A stretch of 64,000 nucleotides of DNA from Isoetes taiwanensis (Eukaryota > Streptophyta > Lycopodiopsida > Isoetales > Isoetaceae), in contig JAJEKV010000027.1 in assembly GCA_021234155.1 (NCBI GenBank), forward strand, positions 5,640,623 to 5,704,622, in the 5' to 3' direction. The notes under the pieces were generated by a model. It searched no databases. It was not told the origin of the DNA and was given only the letters and a program-made list of their open reading frames with translations. Of this stretch, positions 45,674-58,641 are shown piece after piece. The first letter of the stretch is position 1. Each line of letters starts with the position of its first letter. Position numbers and translations under genes: made by a program.

Positions 45674-48335
45674 ATGACTGCTTCACCCAAATTTCCTCAA
45701 CTTCAAGCTTCTGCTCCACGGGATCCGGCTCTTTTTGAGTCCGTGACCTTCTCGACACCCACTTTTTGCGAAGCCCTCGTTGGTCCGAGTCGTGAAGTGG
45801 CAGAACGCCACGAGCTTTACGAATTCTCCCAACAGGACCTCCCTGCACCAAATCTGGAGCAATTGAAGCAGTTTGTCGCTCATATTGTCAACAGCCCGGA
45901 AGGATATGCTACCACGATCGATGGCACCACCATTTTGCTTACTCAGCCTCTGATTTCTGAGGTATTCCACATTCCTCTTAAAAAACCTTCTTTATCTTGG
46001 GCTGCCTTACAGGACCTGGATGTCACTAAGTTCGGCGCAGTTCCTTATCAAGCCAACATGCATCGCCTCACAAATATTGCCAAGTCCCATGACACTTTTG
46101 TCAAGTTTCTGTGGCGCAAATTGCTTGGGTATTCCATCAAGAACACCCATATCAATAAACCGTTCTACAATGTTGTTATCACGGCCATCCGCTCCACTCA
46201 CCATATTGATTGGCCACAAATGCTGTTCTTCAGACTCCTTCATGAAGTGGATCGCATTAGGGCTGCCCCCTCCTCCGTCTTTGAAGCCTCCGTGGATGGC
46301 CATCTTCAAGCCCTCATCTGTCATTACCTTCCTCATCCTGGGTCTCCTTCCATTTCTCATGCATCCACTCAGCAATCTTTTCATTCACTTCCTCAAAACC
46401 AACAGGCTGCAACTTCACGCCATATTTCTCCTGGTCATGTTCAACACAACACCACGCATGTTACTGTCTCTTCATCCACAGAAACTGTGCCCTCCACCTC
46501 TCATCATGTCTCTCAGACATCCCAGACAAGGCAACAACAGGGCCCTGCACCTCCACATCCTCGCCAGCTCCTGTATCAATATCAGCAGGATGTTCAGGCC
46601 GTGGTCCTCAAGTTACAAGAATCCCAAGAAGTTCTCATGCACGGAGTTCAAGCGTCCCTGGAGGCCTCGGACGCTGTTCAAAGGGATCTTCAAGTTGCCC
46701 ACACGCAAGCTTAATCCCTGGAAGACAAACTTCAGGAAAAGCACGAGGCTCTTTTACAGGCCCGTGAGGATTTAAAGAATGCAAACGATCAGACCAGCCT
46801 GCTTGCTGATCAACAGGCTCAGTTACAAACCACAATTCAGGAATTGCTGGAGCAGGTCAAGGCCAAGGATACCCTCCTGGGCGACAAGGACAAAGACCTT
46901 GCCAAACTTAACACCTTGTATACTGAGCTTTCTCAGAGTTATAGCACTCAAGTCCATGACCTTACAGAACGTGATGCTCGAATTGCCTCCTTAGAAGCTC
47001 AGCTTTCCACGCTAACTACTCAGCTCACGCCTCTCCAGGATCAGCTTATGGAGGCTAAGAAACAGAAGATTATTGATGACGCAGAGATTGCCACGCTTCG
47101 CCTCCATCCTCCTGGGCCATCCTCTTCACATGGCATGCTCTCTCATAAACGGGTCCGTGATCAGTCACGTCTTCTGCTAGAAAAGGAAAACCGAGCAAGC
47201 TGTTCAATCTGCAGAAGAGGCCCAAAATAAGCAGGAGGGCTATATTGATATCGTTACCCACATCCCTGTGGATTTCTCTACTCCTTCCAGTTATCTGGAC
47301 TATGTGGTTGCCCGACGCCACCTTTTCCTTCTGAAGTGGTACGCGGCTGACGGCCAGATTAATCAACAGCCACTCCGCAGTGCGGATTTTCTAAGGATCT
47401 GGCCGGATCTTTCTATTGAAGACAAAGGCTTACTTTGTGCCCTCTTGGTTTTTGATCAGATCGCCTGTGAAGACCCGGATTTGGTCATCTTCCGAATTGT
47501 TCAGCCAGTGGCCTATATTTTTCATGACTTCTATCTGGCTGACATACACGATAAATTCCAAGATGAGGCCCATCGTGTTTTTCGAGGCAACTCCCATGCT
47601 GCTTGGTTGTTATTGGACACCAACCGGTATTTAAAGGATAATGATCAGTCTCTCACTTTTGGACAGGAGTACATGCCTGAACTTGCTCATCACTTACCTC
47701 TGTGGCAGGCTGAAACACTGGAACAGGTACGGCGAAATTTAGCGCATCCTGATGATCTTCAATTTGCCCAAATTTATATGCAACACTTGGGAGGCTACAA
47801 TCAACTGCGTGGCCTTCTGGAAAGCAAGACCATACCCACGGGTTGGGTTAATCCTCCTGTCTATACTCAACTCTCTGCTTCAGAGTGGGACCAGTGGTGC
47901 CGTGCTCTTGATCCAAATCTTGTTCGTGAATTCAGGGAAATGGCTCAGCAGCCCACACCCACGGGTCTGGCTCCCTCTCCATATGCTTCATTAGGAGTCC
48001 CTCCACGCCCACGGTTTCTCACCTCTAACTGGCGTCTTCCGTTTTGGACCAAGGTCTTGGACGGCCACGCTGGGTGGACTCCTCCTCAGATCTCGACGGA
48101 TCTCCGGTGGGATCCACGTTCTGTCAGACGCTCCAATTGGGAGGATGGTGCCACCTTGGATCACACTGACAATTGGATCTACATTGCCAATGAGCGTGGT
48201 TGGCAGAAGACCGCTGATGCTGTTCATGGCCTTGATGCCTTCTTGCAGAATGTCGCCACCTCACTTGGGGCGCTTACGTTCACCGTCAAGCCGACTTGTC
48301 TTTGCTCTCAAGTGCCTCCTTGTCATTTCATTTGA
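45674..48335 (+). pseudogene. Gypsy-1 ORF3, large unknown protein downstream of pol
   Basis: About 885 codons from ATG 45674 to 48335, broken only by TAA 46712 and one +1 shift near 47180. The N-terminal ~210 residues are globular (HIVNSPEGYATTIDGTTILL), resembling the domain found in plant 'putative transposon protein' sequences. A Gln/His/Pro/Ser-rich linker (~46330-46560) follows, then a long heptad-repeat coiled coil (~46580-47090), then a Trp- and Asp-rich globular part (47260-48290). No signal peptide or membrane helix is seen, so an envelope role is not supported despite the position. Function unknown. Confidence 0.65.
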
Positions 48336-48654
48336 ATCGGCAGCGCCCTATTTTTTATTGCAACCCGAATGCGGCGTCGGGTGCCCGGCCTCGGTTTGCC
48401 TTCTCGCGGAGTGCCAATTACCGTTCGCCGAGGGCACATCGCGCCCTTTGAAGACATGGTGCGCTCAAATTCCTCATTGATGCGAGATCACGCCCTTGGG
48501 CTCAACACTCGGCGCTCTTCACACACGCCGGGACCTCATCAGCAATTACCACAATGGCGCGTCCTCATTCACGTGAAGATCACTTTCGGGCTGGCGGGTT
48601 CCGCCATCGAAACGCCGTCCTTTTTCTTCACCCCCGGTGTAGTTTGGTGGGGAG
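48336..48654 (+). other. Gypsy-1 3' untranslated region
   Basis: GC-rich, no supported ORF; ends in the purine tract before the 3' LTR. Confidence 0.6.
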
Positions 48655-49240
48655 TGTTAGTCCCATGCGTCTGAGTGCGGGACTATTCATGCATCTGACG
48701 GACCAAGTCAAGGCCAAGGATCCACGACCCGTGCGCAGGTCGATCGTCAAAGGCCCCATGAAGACCAAGCGGAACCCGCGGATCAAAAACCACGCTGCCG
48801 TCAAGAGGGCGCTTAGACAAGTGGACGCCCCGTCACCGCGTCGGCGTCGGCGTGATTTCGAGGCATTTCAAGAGGCACGCCAACATTCCTGCAAAAAGGC
48901 CTCCTTCCGTGAGTCGGCACGAAACCGGTCCAGTGTCTATATTGGGCCAAAGGCCATTGTACTATATATATGAGTAGAGCTAGCACATGAGTTTTTAGAT
49001 GAGTTTTGAGTCTTGTCTCACTTCGGTTTTCTCTCGATTGCGAGAGCTCATGTATCTTCATTGACATCAAGGAAGTTGTTCTCATTATTGCGATCTCATT
49101 GTTCTCTTTTGTTGTCTCTTCTCTTTTTTCTTGTTCTTTTTGCAAATCCCGCGTGACATAGCTTCCGGATTCTCCTGTTAGATCCAAGGGTCCTCACAGA
49201 GGTCTGTCTTGTAGGAGTTCCCGAACCCAGACCCTAAACA
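48655..49240 (+). repeat. Gypsy-1 3' LTR
   Basis: 586 bp, ending CTAAACA next to the TGTTG duplication. Antisense open frames in both LTRs are not genes. Confidence 0.9.
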
Positions 49241-49245
49241 TGTTG

Positions 49246-49612
49246 TTTATATTCTTGTATCCAAGATTTCCAAGATGTTCCATGCATGCAGTGGCAGCCA
49301 GGGATCCCCACTTAGTCATGAGGACTAACCCCAGTGAGTGCATGTGTGGTGAGAGAGCAAGGCGATGGCAGCAGTGCAACTAAGCATCGTGGTTGAGTTG
49401 GGAGCTTCTGAGTTGACGTGATAAAGTTGGATGTCAATTTATTGAGAATATTGATTTTAATATTGCTGATTATATTGAATTCAGAAGCATTTGTCCATTG
49501 AGTTTGGAGTGTAAAAGTTCAATGGTCGGTAATGAAGATTCAATTCTTCACCATCTACAGTTTTGACAAGATTCCGAGTTGCCAGGAGGGTCAACTTGGC
49601 AGACTCATCACA
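49246..49612 (+). repeat. LTR family R, right of the gypsy insertion
   Basis: Continues from 38155. Shares TTCTTGTATCCAAG, GCAGTGGCAGC and TTGAATTCA words with 57885-58150 and 60913-61180. Ends at GACTCATCACA, directly before TTTGGTATCAGAGCA, a primer-binding site, so this is the 3' end of a plus-strand 5' LTR. Confidence 0.75.
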
Positions 49613-50043
49613 TTTGGTATCAGAGCAATGTTGGATCTTGGGGTGTTACATTAGGACAAAACTATACTGGTGGGGTACAAAAGCAGGCGTCTGGACACAT
49701 GCTGACAGCACTCATATAGCACCCCATGTGGCAGCTTGTTTAGAGTGTTACTGGTACTCGCACAGGGTAATTAGGTAATCAATAGAAATATGTAACAACT
49801 TCAATGAATGACAAGTGGTATCAGAGCAATGACAATTTGGTATCAGAGCAATGTTGGATCTTGGGGTGTTAACATTAGGGCAAAACTATGCTGGTGGGGT
49901 ACAAAAGCAGGCGTCTGGACACATGCTGATAGCACTCATATAGCACCCCATGTGGCAGCTTGTTTAGAGTGCTACTGGTACTAGCAATGGTAATTAGGTA
50001 ATCAATAGAAATATGTAACAACTCCAATGAATGACAAGTGGAA
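49613..50043 (+). repeat. Tandem ~223-bp repeat with primer-binding sites
   Basis: Two copies (about 49613-49835 and 49836-50043) of the family-R leader, each starting TTTGGTATCAGAGCA. A third TGGTATCAGAGCA sits at 49817. The word GGATCTTGGGGTGTT links it to the reversed leader at 53960-54004. No coding potential. Confidence 0.8.
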
Positions 50044-52489
50044 TACTATGATAGAATAGCAGGTGCAGGGTGCTGATCTAAGTGTTGGGGTCGCGCTTTT
50101 TTGTACTTCACCAGCATACTTTTGCCCATTATGATCTATGGAAAATATCTTTTGATCCTTGGGTGTAATATGGTATGTTAAGATAAAGTTGAAGGTCCAT
50201 GCTCCTGCTTCTCACATTCGCTTGACCTATTCTAGATCTTTTGAATATGCATACACATTAGCTCCTCCACTTGAAGGTATTTTGGATTACCCAACTCTTC
50301 AAGAACGTAATGCTGCATTTGCTAACGCTTTGCTTACTCCTATTGTCTTCTGCTTTGGTACACGCATTTCTAGTGCTGCTCAGGCTAGTAGAAAATCCTT
50401 TCCTAAAAATGCATGGCTTGATGCAAAATGCAAGCAGCTTAAAAACACTTGAGAATGGTCATTGAGCCAGATACACATCATAATGCCATCAAGAATTATA
50501 AGTCTGTGCTGAAACGCAAGAAGCCACGCTTTGTTGCTAAGCATCAGAAGCAAATGTTTGAATTACTGCCACGTGAGCCTCAGACCTTTTTGGCGCAAAA
50601 TATTATATTGACCACATCCTACTCTTGGACATATTCCTATGCAATAATGGGATGAGCAATTGGTCCAATTATATAATCATCCTGATTCTTAATTCTGTGC
50701 CTCCTTTGGTAGGTAATATTCTTCAATTCAAAGAGGAGGAAGTCAAAGAAGGTCTGCGATATCTATCCAATGGCAAGTCTCCTGATCTTCAAGATTTGGA
50801 TTGCTTAAATGGGGGGGTTCCGCTATTGCTTCCAATCATCACTGCTCTTTTAAATCAAACTTTGCAAGAAGGATTGCTACAAACTTGGGCTATCAGTAAG
50901 GTCATAGCAATTCACAAAGCAGGTGATAAGAATGATCCTTCAAATTATCGCATGATCATGGTCAGTTCTGTATTTTCCAAGCTCCTAGCCAATATTACTG
51001 AGAAGTAGTTGACATCACGGGCATAACATCCTAGTGTACGTGTTGTAGGACAGACATGCTTTCATCCTGGACATTCTATGATAGACCATATTTTCACATT
51101 GCACATGCTTATTGAACATAGTCGAAGCTTGAAACAAGACCTCTATATATGCTTTGTGGATTTTACTTCTGCCTTTGATACAATATCTCGCGAGCTTCTC
51201 TATGGAAGTGTTTTTGCTAAGTTTCCAGCATCGGGAACCCAAATCACTAGCAAATTGGAGTATGATAGGGTTGCCCTCTATCTCCTACACTCTTTGGCTT
51301 GTACATTGATCAATTGGAAGAATGGCTTGATTACCATGGTAGCGGAGGCCCACATTTAGCACATTGTATCATCAAGCAACTTATGTATGTTGATGATGTT
51401 TCACTTATGGCACATATCGCTCAACATTTACATGCTCTATATAGTTTTTCTGAGAACACAGACCTGCGTGTTAATCTCCAAAAGACCAAGCTCTTGGTAG
51501 TTCAATCTTCTCGACATAATGTTCTAACTTTGCACTACGATAGCCACGAAGTTGAAGATAGCTACAAGTATCTTGGTGTAGAGTTCTGTATGAACACAAT
51601 TTGGGAACAATGTATTACCAAACGTGTGACGGCTGGCTGGAGAGCACTCTATGCAATGCAAAACAATTGTTTCGAGCAGAGATTCATGATTGGTCACAGA
51701 AAGCCCACTTGTTTTGGGCTTTGGTAGAACCTGTTTTACTGTATGGTTATGAAGTATGGGGGTCTGCCATTAGTATTAGTGCTTGGGAGAGCTTAGAATG
51801 AGTGCAGAAGTTCTTTCTCACTTACAGCTTAGGAGTCAAAACTATGGTGCCCTATGCTATTCTTTTATAAGAGATAGGTTTTTGGCCTCTTCAATATTCT
51901 GCCATGAAGCGCCATCTCCACTATATCAGCAAGGTTCATCACATGGATGATGATAGGTACCCTCTTCCCATGCTTGCCATGGTTAAATCTCCCCAGTATT
52001 TGAAACGATGTTGGAAAGAGAATTGTAATGCATGGTTTGCCCACTAGTCTATGCAACTGGAACACTGCATGGTGTTTACTAGTTCTGATCCTGAGCTTTT
52101 GCAACAATATCTCGATGGTCATTTTTCTCAGAAGATATGGGATGCAGTTACCTTAGCCCAAGTTAAAACTGGTCATTATCATGCACATATAAATATCACT
52201 TTGGCACCAGGACCACAAGTTTATTTGCTTGCTTCCTTGTCCAGGAAAGTGCTTATAGCTATTGCATCAATTCACATAGGATCCCACAAGCTGCAGATTG
52301 AGACGGGTAGATGGGAGCAGCCACAATTGCCACAAGAAGTGAGATTATGTGCATGTTGCCAATTACAGGTTATTGAAGATGAAAGCCATATACTGCTAAA
52401 ATCTTCTGCTTTTGAGATGGCCAGAAATCGTTATTTGACTTTAGCACACGCTTTGACAACTTCTCAGAGCCCCATCTGTGCATAATTTG
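50041..52489 (+). mobile_element. LINE-B, non-LTR retrotransposon (5'-truncated)
   Basis: Frameshifted ORF2. The endonuclease end/linker is at 50159-50450, RT fingers at 50720-51010 (SNGKSP, NYRMIMVSS), CFVDFTSAFDTISRE at 51150-51194, catalytic YVDD near 51390-51401, and connection and C-terminal region to 52485 (HKLQIETGRW, CACC, EDESH). It continues after the LTR-R2 insertion at 55738 with the last ~20 residues. The same lineage as LINE-A by palm sequence. At least five frame breaks make it inactive. Confidence 0.82.
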
Positions 52490-52804
52490 TGTGACGAGCC
52501 TGCCAAGTTGACCCTCATGGCAACTCGGGATCTTGTCAAAACTTGCACTAATTATAGGTTGATATTATGGTGAAGAATTGAATCTTCCTTTTGCACAGTT
52601 GAAATTATATACTCCAAACTCAATGGGCAAATACTTATGAATTCAATATAATTATGTGAAGTTAACATCCAAAGAGTTCACTATTCTCAACAAATATAAT
52701 AGTTAACTGTGAACAATTCAACCCAGAAGCTTCGCTCAACCACGATCCTCAGCTGCACTGCTGCCATCCCTTGCTCTTTCACTGCACATGCACTCACTGG
52801 GGTT

Positions 52805-53542
52805 AACCAATAAGATAAAGCACAAGACACAAAATGACAAAAATATATCATGAACACAAAATGGCGTTGGAGAGCTCGGTGCTGACCAGATCCAATTCAA
52901 TTCTGCCTTTTCTGAAGTTTCCATGCTGAATCGGTGCTTCTCATGTAATATTCGACCATTCCTGACTTAGAATCGGCCCTTATAAATCATTACCTTCTCT
53001 ACCTTATGAATCTCCAACAAATTCATAGTTTATCATATTTGCATGCAAAAATCATGTACAGACTAATCATGGCAACTCATAGAATCTCAATTGATCAATA
53101 GCAAAATTTCACCTGAGAATTTCTTCGCACATAGACCTCTGGACCCCTTGCAATTGATTGCGCCTCCAAAGATCGTCTTCTAACTCCAAGAATCAAACTG
53201 CAGTAGAACATACATAGTGCAGTCAATTCTGACTCAACATCACTATTTCTATCATAACTTTTGCATACGGATGAGTTTCTCCCTGATCAGACCTATTCCG
53301 GAAAGCTTACTCATATATCTTTATAGCACAAGAAAAATCACCTAAAAAGGATATCGGGTTGCCGAGATATGATGCTTCAAATATTGGGCTCCAAAACTGC
53401 CCAGAATTGCTCCCTGCCTTCATGCTCTGCAACAATCCTTTTTCCAAATAGAAAAACCCTGAACTCATGCTGAATACATGTTATACATATAATACGTACA
53501 CAATTACATATACTGTCCCATCAAGTGCTCAGGTCTGTTACA
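52805..53542 (-). repeat. LTR-R2 repeat, left copy
   Basis: Starts CCAATAAGATAAAG, ends GGTCTGTTACA. Direct repeat of 54985-55732, with roughly 5% differences by eye. Confidence 0.85.
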
Positions 53543-54984
53543 GTCTCTCCTTCTAAAATTTAACCCATGTCCTCATGGGTCGTGATAGATTTACTGAAGC
53601 ATTTAGATTTACTGAAGCATTTCTGTGATTCAAATCTCAGATCAAACATAGCTCAACTCAACTCAAAACTTCAGCTCGTCTAGCAACTTACTCTACCAAT
53701 ATCATATTCCAATCTTATCAACACCACCTTAGAGTACAATTGCTATCATCTTACTAGACATGCCATAAGAAAAACCTTACCTTCAACGTCGTCAAAATTT
53801 GCTTCCCTTAGCACCTTCATCCTAACTCCAAAGCATCTATATATGACTCCTACAATCTCCAAATGTTTTTGAAATAACAATCATTAGCACAATCATATAC
53901 CTTCACTTTATTTTAATCCACCTTGTTACACCCAAGGATCCAAACCTGCAATCCACAATTCACAATGTCAACACCCAAAGATCCAATATTGCTCTGATAC
54001 CAACTCCTAACCGACATGCCCTTAACCAACTGGACAAAACTGTCTAGGCTTTTATGAGTAGTCGCTTCTACCCATTTATGCCGGTGTCTCAGGAATGCCC
54101 CACAGGCAGATTCAAGGTTCGAATACTCGAGCGGTCTACCATGGGCCCGTTACAGTCTCTCCCACTAGAACTATGCTTGTCATCGAGCGTCCAAGGTTTT
54201 ACCATGTCTACGTCATACCATGTCACAATAATTACCAAGTCTTGCAAATTACCCATGCATATAGGCACCCATGGAGACTCGAACTCGAGACCTGCTCTGA
54301 TACCAAATGTAACCACTAATGATGAAGGCAATCCTTCCAGCATGTGAAGCTCATTGCAATATTTACTAAACATGTGCCTAGATCTTGCCATTGCCGAGGC
54401 TGCCCATACAATCTAACCATGCCGACGTTCTATAACATTCAACGTTCTATAACATTTATACTTTGAATCCATTAGCTATGATGCTCTTGATAAAATACAA
54501 TGCAACAACTTAGAAACTTACAATTATGCACTCAGACTAGCAGTACTTCATGCTATAGCCACATTCGGAAACCCCCAAGCTTCACATGGCTCCCCTTGTA
54601 CCAATGTGGACCCATCTCAATCTCAATAATCCTTGATGTCAGATGACCGCTTATTCCTATTTCAAGATCCACATGCGAACTTGATGCTGAAATCCTTGAT
54701 GCCGAGGGGTCATTGACGCTCTACATCTATGCTAAGTTACTTTTCAGCATTAGCCCCATCTCCATGAGCTAAGAAAGATACTTTATCCCAATCCTTAGAA
54801 TTTTACCATAGTTAGACAATTATTCAAACAATGCATATTCTTACTACTTGTGATTATTCTGTTCAGCTCTTCATGCTCCGGTCTCCTCTGTTGCTAAGCT
54901 CAAATGCAATCCAATTCCATCTATGGGTACTTAGCTTTATATTAGGACATGCAAATAAATTGATAAAAGCAGAAAATACAAGAC
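53543..54984. other. LTR-R2 interior, no genes seen
   Basis: Only short open frames in both directions. Contains the reversed leader with GATCCAATATTGCTCTGATA near 53970-54000, and a second reversed primer site at 54296. Confidence 0.55.
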
Positions 54985-55732
54985 CAATAAGATAAAGCAC
55001 AAAACACAAAATGACAAAAACGTAACATGAACACAAAATGGCGTTGGAGAGCTCGGTGCTGATCAGATCCAATTCAGTTCTGCCTTTTCTAAAGTTTCCA
55101 TGCTGAATCGGTGCTTCTCATGTAATATTCAACCATTCCTGACTTAGAATCAGCCCTTACAGAGATGTTTCCAATCATTGATTACCTTCTCTACCTTATG
55201 AATCTCCAACAAATTCATAGTTTATCATATTTGCATGCAAAAATCATGTACAGACTAATCATGGCAACTCATAGAACCTCAATTGATTAATAGCAAAATC
55301 CCACCTGAGAATTTCTTCGCACATAGACCTCTGGACCCCTTGCAATTGATTGCGCCTCCAAAGATCGTCTTCTAACTCCAAGAATCAAACTGCAGAAGAA
55401 CATACATAGTGCAGTCAATTCTAACTCAGCATCACTATTTCTATCATAACTTTTGCATATGGATGAGTTTCGCCCTGATCATACCCATTTCAGAAAGCTT
55501 ACTCAGATATCTTTCTAGCACAAGAAGAATCACCTAAAAAAGATCTCGGGTTGCCATGATGCTTCAAAAATTGGGCTCCAAAACTGCCCAGAATTGCTCC
55601 CTGCCTTCATGCTCTGCAACAATCCTTTTTCCAAACAAAAAAACCCTGAACTCATGCTGAATACATGTTATACATGTGTAAATACGTACATAAGTACATA
55701 TACTGGCCCATCAAGTGCCCAGGTCTGTTATA
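54985..55732 (-). repeat. LTR-R2 repeat, right copy
   Basis: Mate of 52805-53542. The terminal CA appears as TA. Confidence 0.85.
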
Positions 55733-56000
55733 ATTTGGCATTATACATAGTTGAGGTACTGGATGAGTGTTTTCAATTATTGAGCCCTTAGTAGTCATCA
55801 TCGCCTACTTATATTTTCTTCTTGCTTATCTAGTATTATCATTATTGCAAAAGTTTTTCCCTTGAAAACCTTTTGAGGCAGGGGTTTTTTAATCCTAGTA
55901 GTAATGGTCGTACTATGCCATTGTACGGGTCCCATGGCCTCTTGGTCTTCGTGGATGTTAACAAATCTATTCTATTCTCTTCTAAGATGATGCTCTTTCA
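55733..56000 (+). mobile_element. LINE-B C-terminal end and 3' UTR
   Basis: After the ATTTG duplication the LINE reading ends IVEVLDECFQLLSP and stop at 55789, homologous to IRAVDAHRTLLLKL of LINE-F. The 3' UTR has CCCTTGAAAACCTTTTGAGG and a short T-run, like LINE-D. The exact 3' end is not clear. Confidence 0.65.
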
Positions 56001-56199
56001 AAGACATTTGGAGATGGTATCCTCAGAAGGAGCAGCAGTATATAGAGGTGGTTTTAGCATGAAGGTGCTAAAGGAAAATGTTTCATGTGAGCAGTAAAAG
56101 CAAATATTTAGGATATTGAGGTAAAGATTTCCTTGTGGCATGTCTAATAAGATGGGTAGCAGTTGTACTTCTAAGGTGAAGTTTTTGATTTGAGCTAGA

Positions 56200-58155
56200 G
56201 CTATCCTAGATTTGAGAAGTTGGAGTCACAGACTGCTTCAGTAAATCTATAATCGACCCATGAGGACATGGGTTAAATTTTAGAAGGGGAGACTGTAATG
56301 GACCTGGCCACTTGATGGGCCAGTATACGTATTTTTATATGTATGTACACATGCTTGGCATGCATGTAGCATGGAGTCCATATAAACAAGGATTTTTCCT
56401 TTTTAGAAAAGGATGGTGTTAGGAGCAAGTTTTGAAAGAGAGGGTTTCTGGAGCTTTGTGGTGTTGAGGAGGCCAGAGGAGGATTGCATCGGAGCTTGAA
56501 GAGACTGCATCAAATCTTCTCCTTTCAGATGGGGTATTGAATTATGTGGCTTCAAATTGTGGTTTGCATAGGCTGTCAAGAATCAATCTGAACATGCTTT
56601 TGGATAGTAGATTTACTCTGTGTTAGCTATGGCTAGAATTGTTGAGGCTCTGGTAAAGCTCGCAAGGTGAGATTGAATATGCAAATATTTTAGAGTTAAT
56701 TGAGATTTTCCATAGAGCAACTGGATAATAGTTACAGGGCGTTAGGCACCTATGAGATAAGCTTGAAAGATGATCGGATTCGTTCTCAGATGATGGCTTA
56801 AACTAGAGGAATATAAGAAAAGCATACGGAGAAGGAGTGCCGATTTGTTACATCGGAGCCTCAGCAGTATATAGAAAGGTTTTGCTCCATCGAAAATCTA
56901 CCAGCAAACCATGGATCATATGTCTAGATCAGACTAGAACTGCATGAAAGAGACCGATTTGGACCTTAGAGGGGCCGATTTGCCCTGGGCAACAGTGAAT
57001 AAGGGAAATCGAAGGCTTTTTAGAGCTACCGAAATTGGGTCCTGACACATGCAGAAACAAGTGGAAACTGAAAGGAAAGAGTTGATTCTGGGATTTAAAG
57101 TGCCAATTTGCCTTGGAGAGGTCTTAATAGGGAGATTCGATGCAACATCGACAAGGAAATTACATGAAGAAAATTGGTAGGTTATAATGTCTAATGGATT
57201 CCATTAGCTAATATACAAGGGTGCATTCCTTATGGGGGGCAATTGGCTTAGACTAAGCTTTGAGTCATGAGAAAATGCTAAGTGTTGAACCTATGTCGAT
57301 GTCATTGCAAGGAGCATTGGATAAGCTACTTCAACATGTATGGGCAACCGCAGCAAGGGGTAGAGTATGATCTAGGGTCTAAGCACCTGTATTTAGTAAA
57401 TAATCTAACGAATATCACATGTATCGATCTTTGCATTGTTCCACGATTGTTTTGGTATTTTATTGTGCACTTGGATCCTCCGTGGTCAGGCTTCTAGGTT
57501 CGGTGTCGTAGGTTGCTCCGGCATGCTCTGTGATGCTGGGCAAGTTTCCCTGATCAGGATGCTACGTCAACTCTTGGAATCCATGGTAAGAGGTCCTCCA
57601 GTGCCAGACGTGGGCTGGGAAAGGTATGCGCATACGAGCTTCATCCCATCACTTTCGCTGCAAGGCTCGGAATGTGAGCTGGCTGGGCATGTTTCTGCTA
57701 ACAGGGCCTGCATGTAGGCTAGCTGAGCTTCTCATTGTCCTGGAGCAATGTTATGATGTCTGGTATTTCAACTATGCTTCTCTGCTTCTGATGCTCATGT
57801 TTGGTATTTACTTGGATTATATTGTCATTGTCTAGCACTATATTCACATAGGATTTTGTGTCTTTGTTTCTATTGTTTATGTTCTTGTATCCAAGATTTC
57901 CAAGTTGTTCCATGCATGCAGTGGCAGCTATGGATCCCCACTTAGTCATGAGGACTAACCTCAGTGAGTACATGTGCAGTGTGAGAGCAAGGCGATGGTA
58001 GCAATGCAGTTGAGGATTGTGGTTGAGTTGGAAGCTTTTGAGTTTACTTGATAGAGTTGGATGCTATATTTATTGAGAATATTGATTTCTTTGGATGTTA
58101 GTATTACTGATTATATTGAATTCATAAGCATTTATCCATTGAATTTGGAGTGTAA
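56200..58155 (+). repeat. Family-R element 3' end and LTR, plus strand
   Basis: 56200-56293 is the mirror of the sequence beside the LTR-R2 left LTR and ends in a purine tract AGAAGGGGAGAC. An LTR starts TGTAATGGACCTGG at 56294. It runs through unassigned AT-rich DNA (56400-57490, no genes seen) into the family-R block 57497-58155. It is truncated before the usual CATCACA end. Confidence 0.6.
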
Positions 58156-58641
58156 AGCCAACAAAAAAAACATGAAAAAAACATTTGCCAACATAATAGC
58201 ATCTTCCAAGTTGGTCGCAAAATGCATTTTTCGATTCAAAAAGTCACGGCTAAAAAAAGCACACTTACATGAAAGAGAGAGCCCAAAAATATTTTAGGTA
58301 AGTAGATTACTTTTACTATTGAGAAAGAAGTCCAAATCTATGAATGGCATCTTCCAATGTTTAACGTACTTGAAACTACCATATTGAAACAAATTGCAAT
58401 TGTACATATAACGTATCGTACACGTCCATCATGCTAAAAATACGCAATAAAAATGCATCATCTCGCATTTCAATACATGAAATAAATTTTACGTGTCACG
58501 AATTCTACATGTCCATCACACTTAAAATACGATAATATAATGCACCACCTCGCATTGCAATTACAAAAAATTATGTATTTCTTGAAAATATGTGAAAGAC
58601 CTTATCTAGCAAAACTGACCCGATTTTTTCCGGATAAGAGA

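Larger units (their letters stand above)
38156..49240 (+). mobile_element. Gypsy-1, 11-kb Ty3/gypsy retrotransposon with extra ORF
   Basis: LTRs 38156-38744 and 48655-49240 (TG..CA) with perfect TSD TGTTG (38151-38155, 49241-49245). A purine tract GGTGGGGAG precedes the 3' LTR. Gene order protease-RT-RNase H-integrase is gypsy-type. The RT reads DYRKLNQAT..DHFPLPF and GFSGYNQI, placing it with the non-chromovirus (OTA/Athila-Tat-like) side. It differs from standard members in a 2.66-kb ORF downstream of pol. It is inserted in an R-family LTR. Confidence 0.93.
52490..55732 (-). mobile_element. LTR-R2, non-coding LTR element inside LINE-B
   Basis: 3243 bp starting TGTGACGAGCC and ending TGTTATA, with the TSD ATTTG at 52485-52489 and 55733-55737. 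Direct repeats 52805-53542 and about 54985-55732 form the shared LTR part. A pyrimidine run follows the left LTR (53543-53552) and reversed primer sites lie at 53991-54004 and 54296-54306, so it runs on the minus strand. The first 315 bp are a reversed family-R LTR end. No gag or pol is present. Two primer sites suggest a further small insertion or rearrangement at 54005-54306. Confidence 0.7.

Noticed and set aside
54100..54320. tRNA or SINE signal (GGTTCGAATAC B-box-like word)
   Set aside because: No matching A box and no cloverleaf; the region is the leader of an LTR element next to a primer-binding site.
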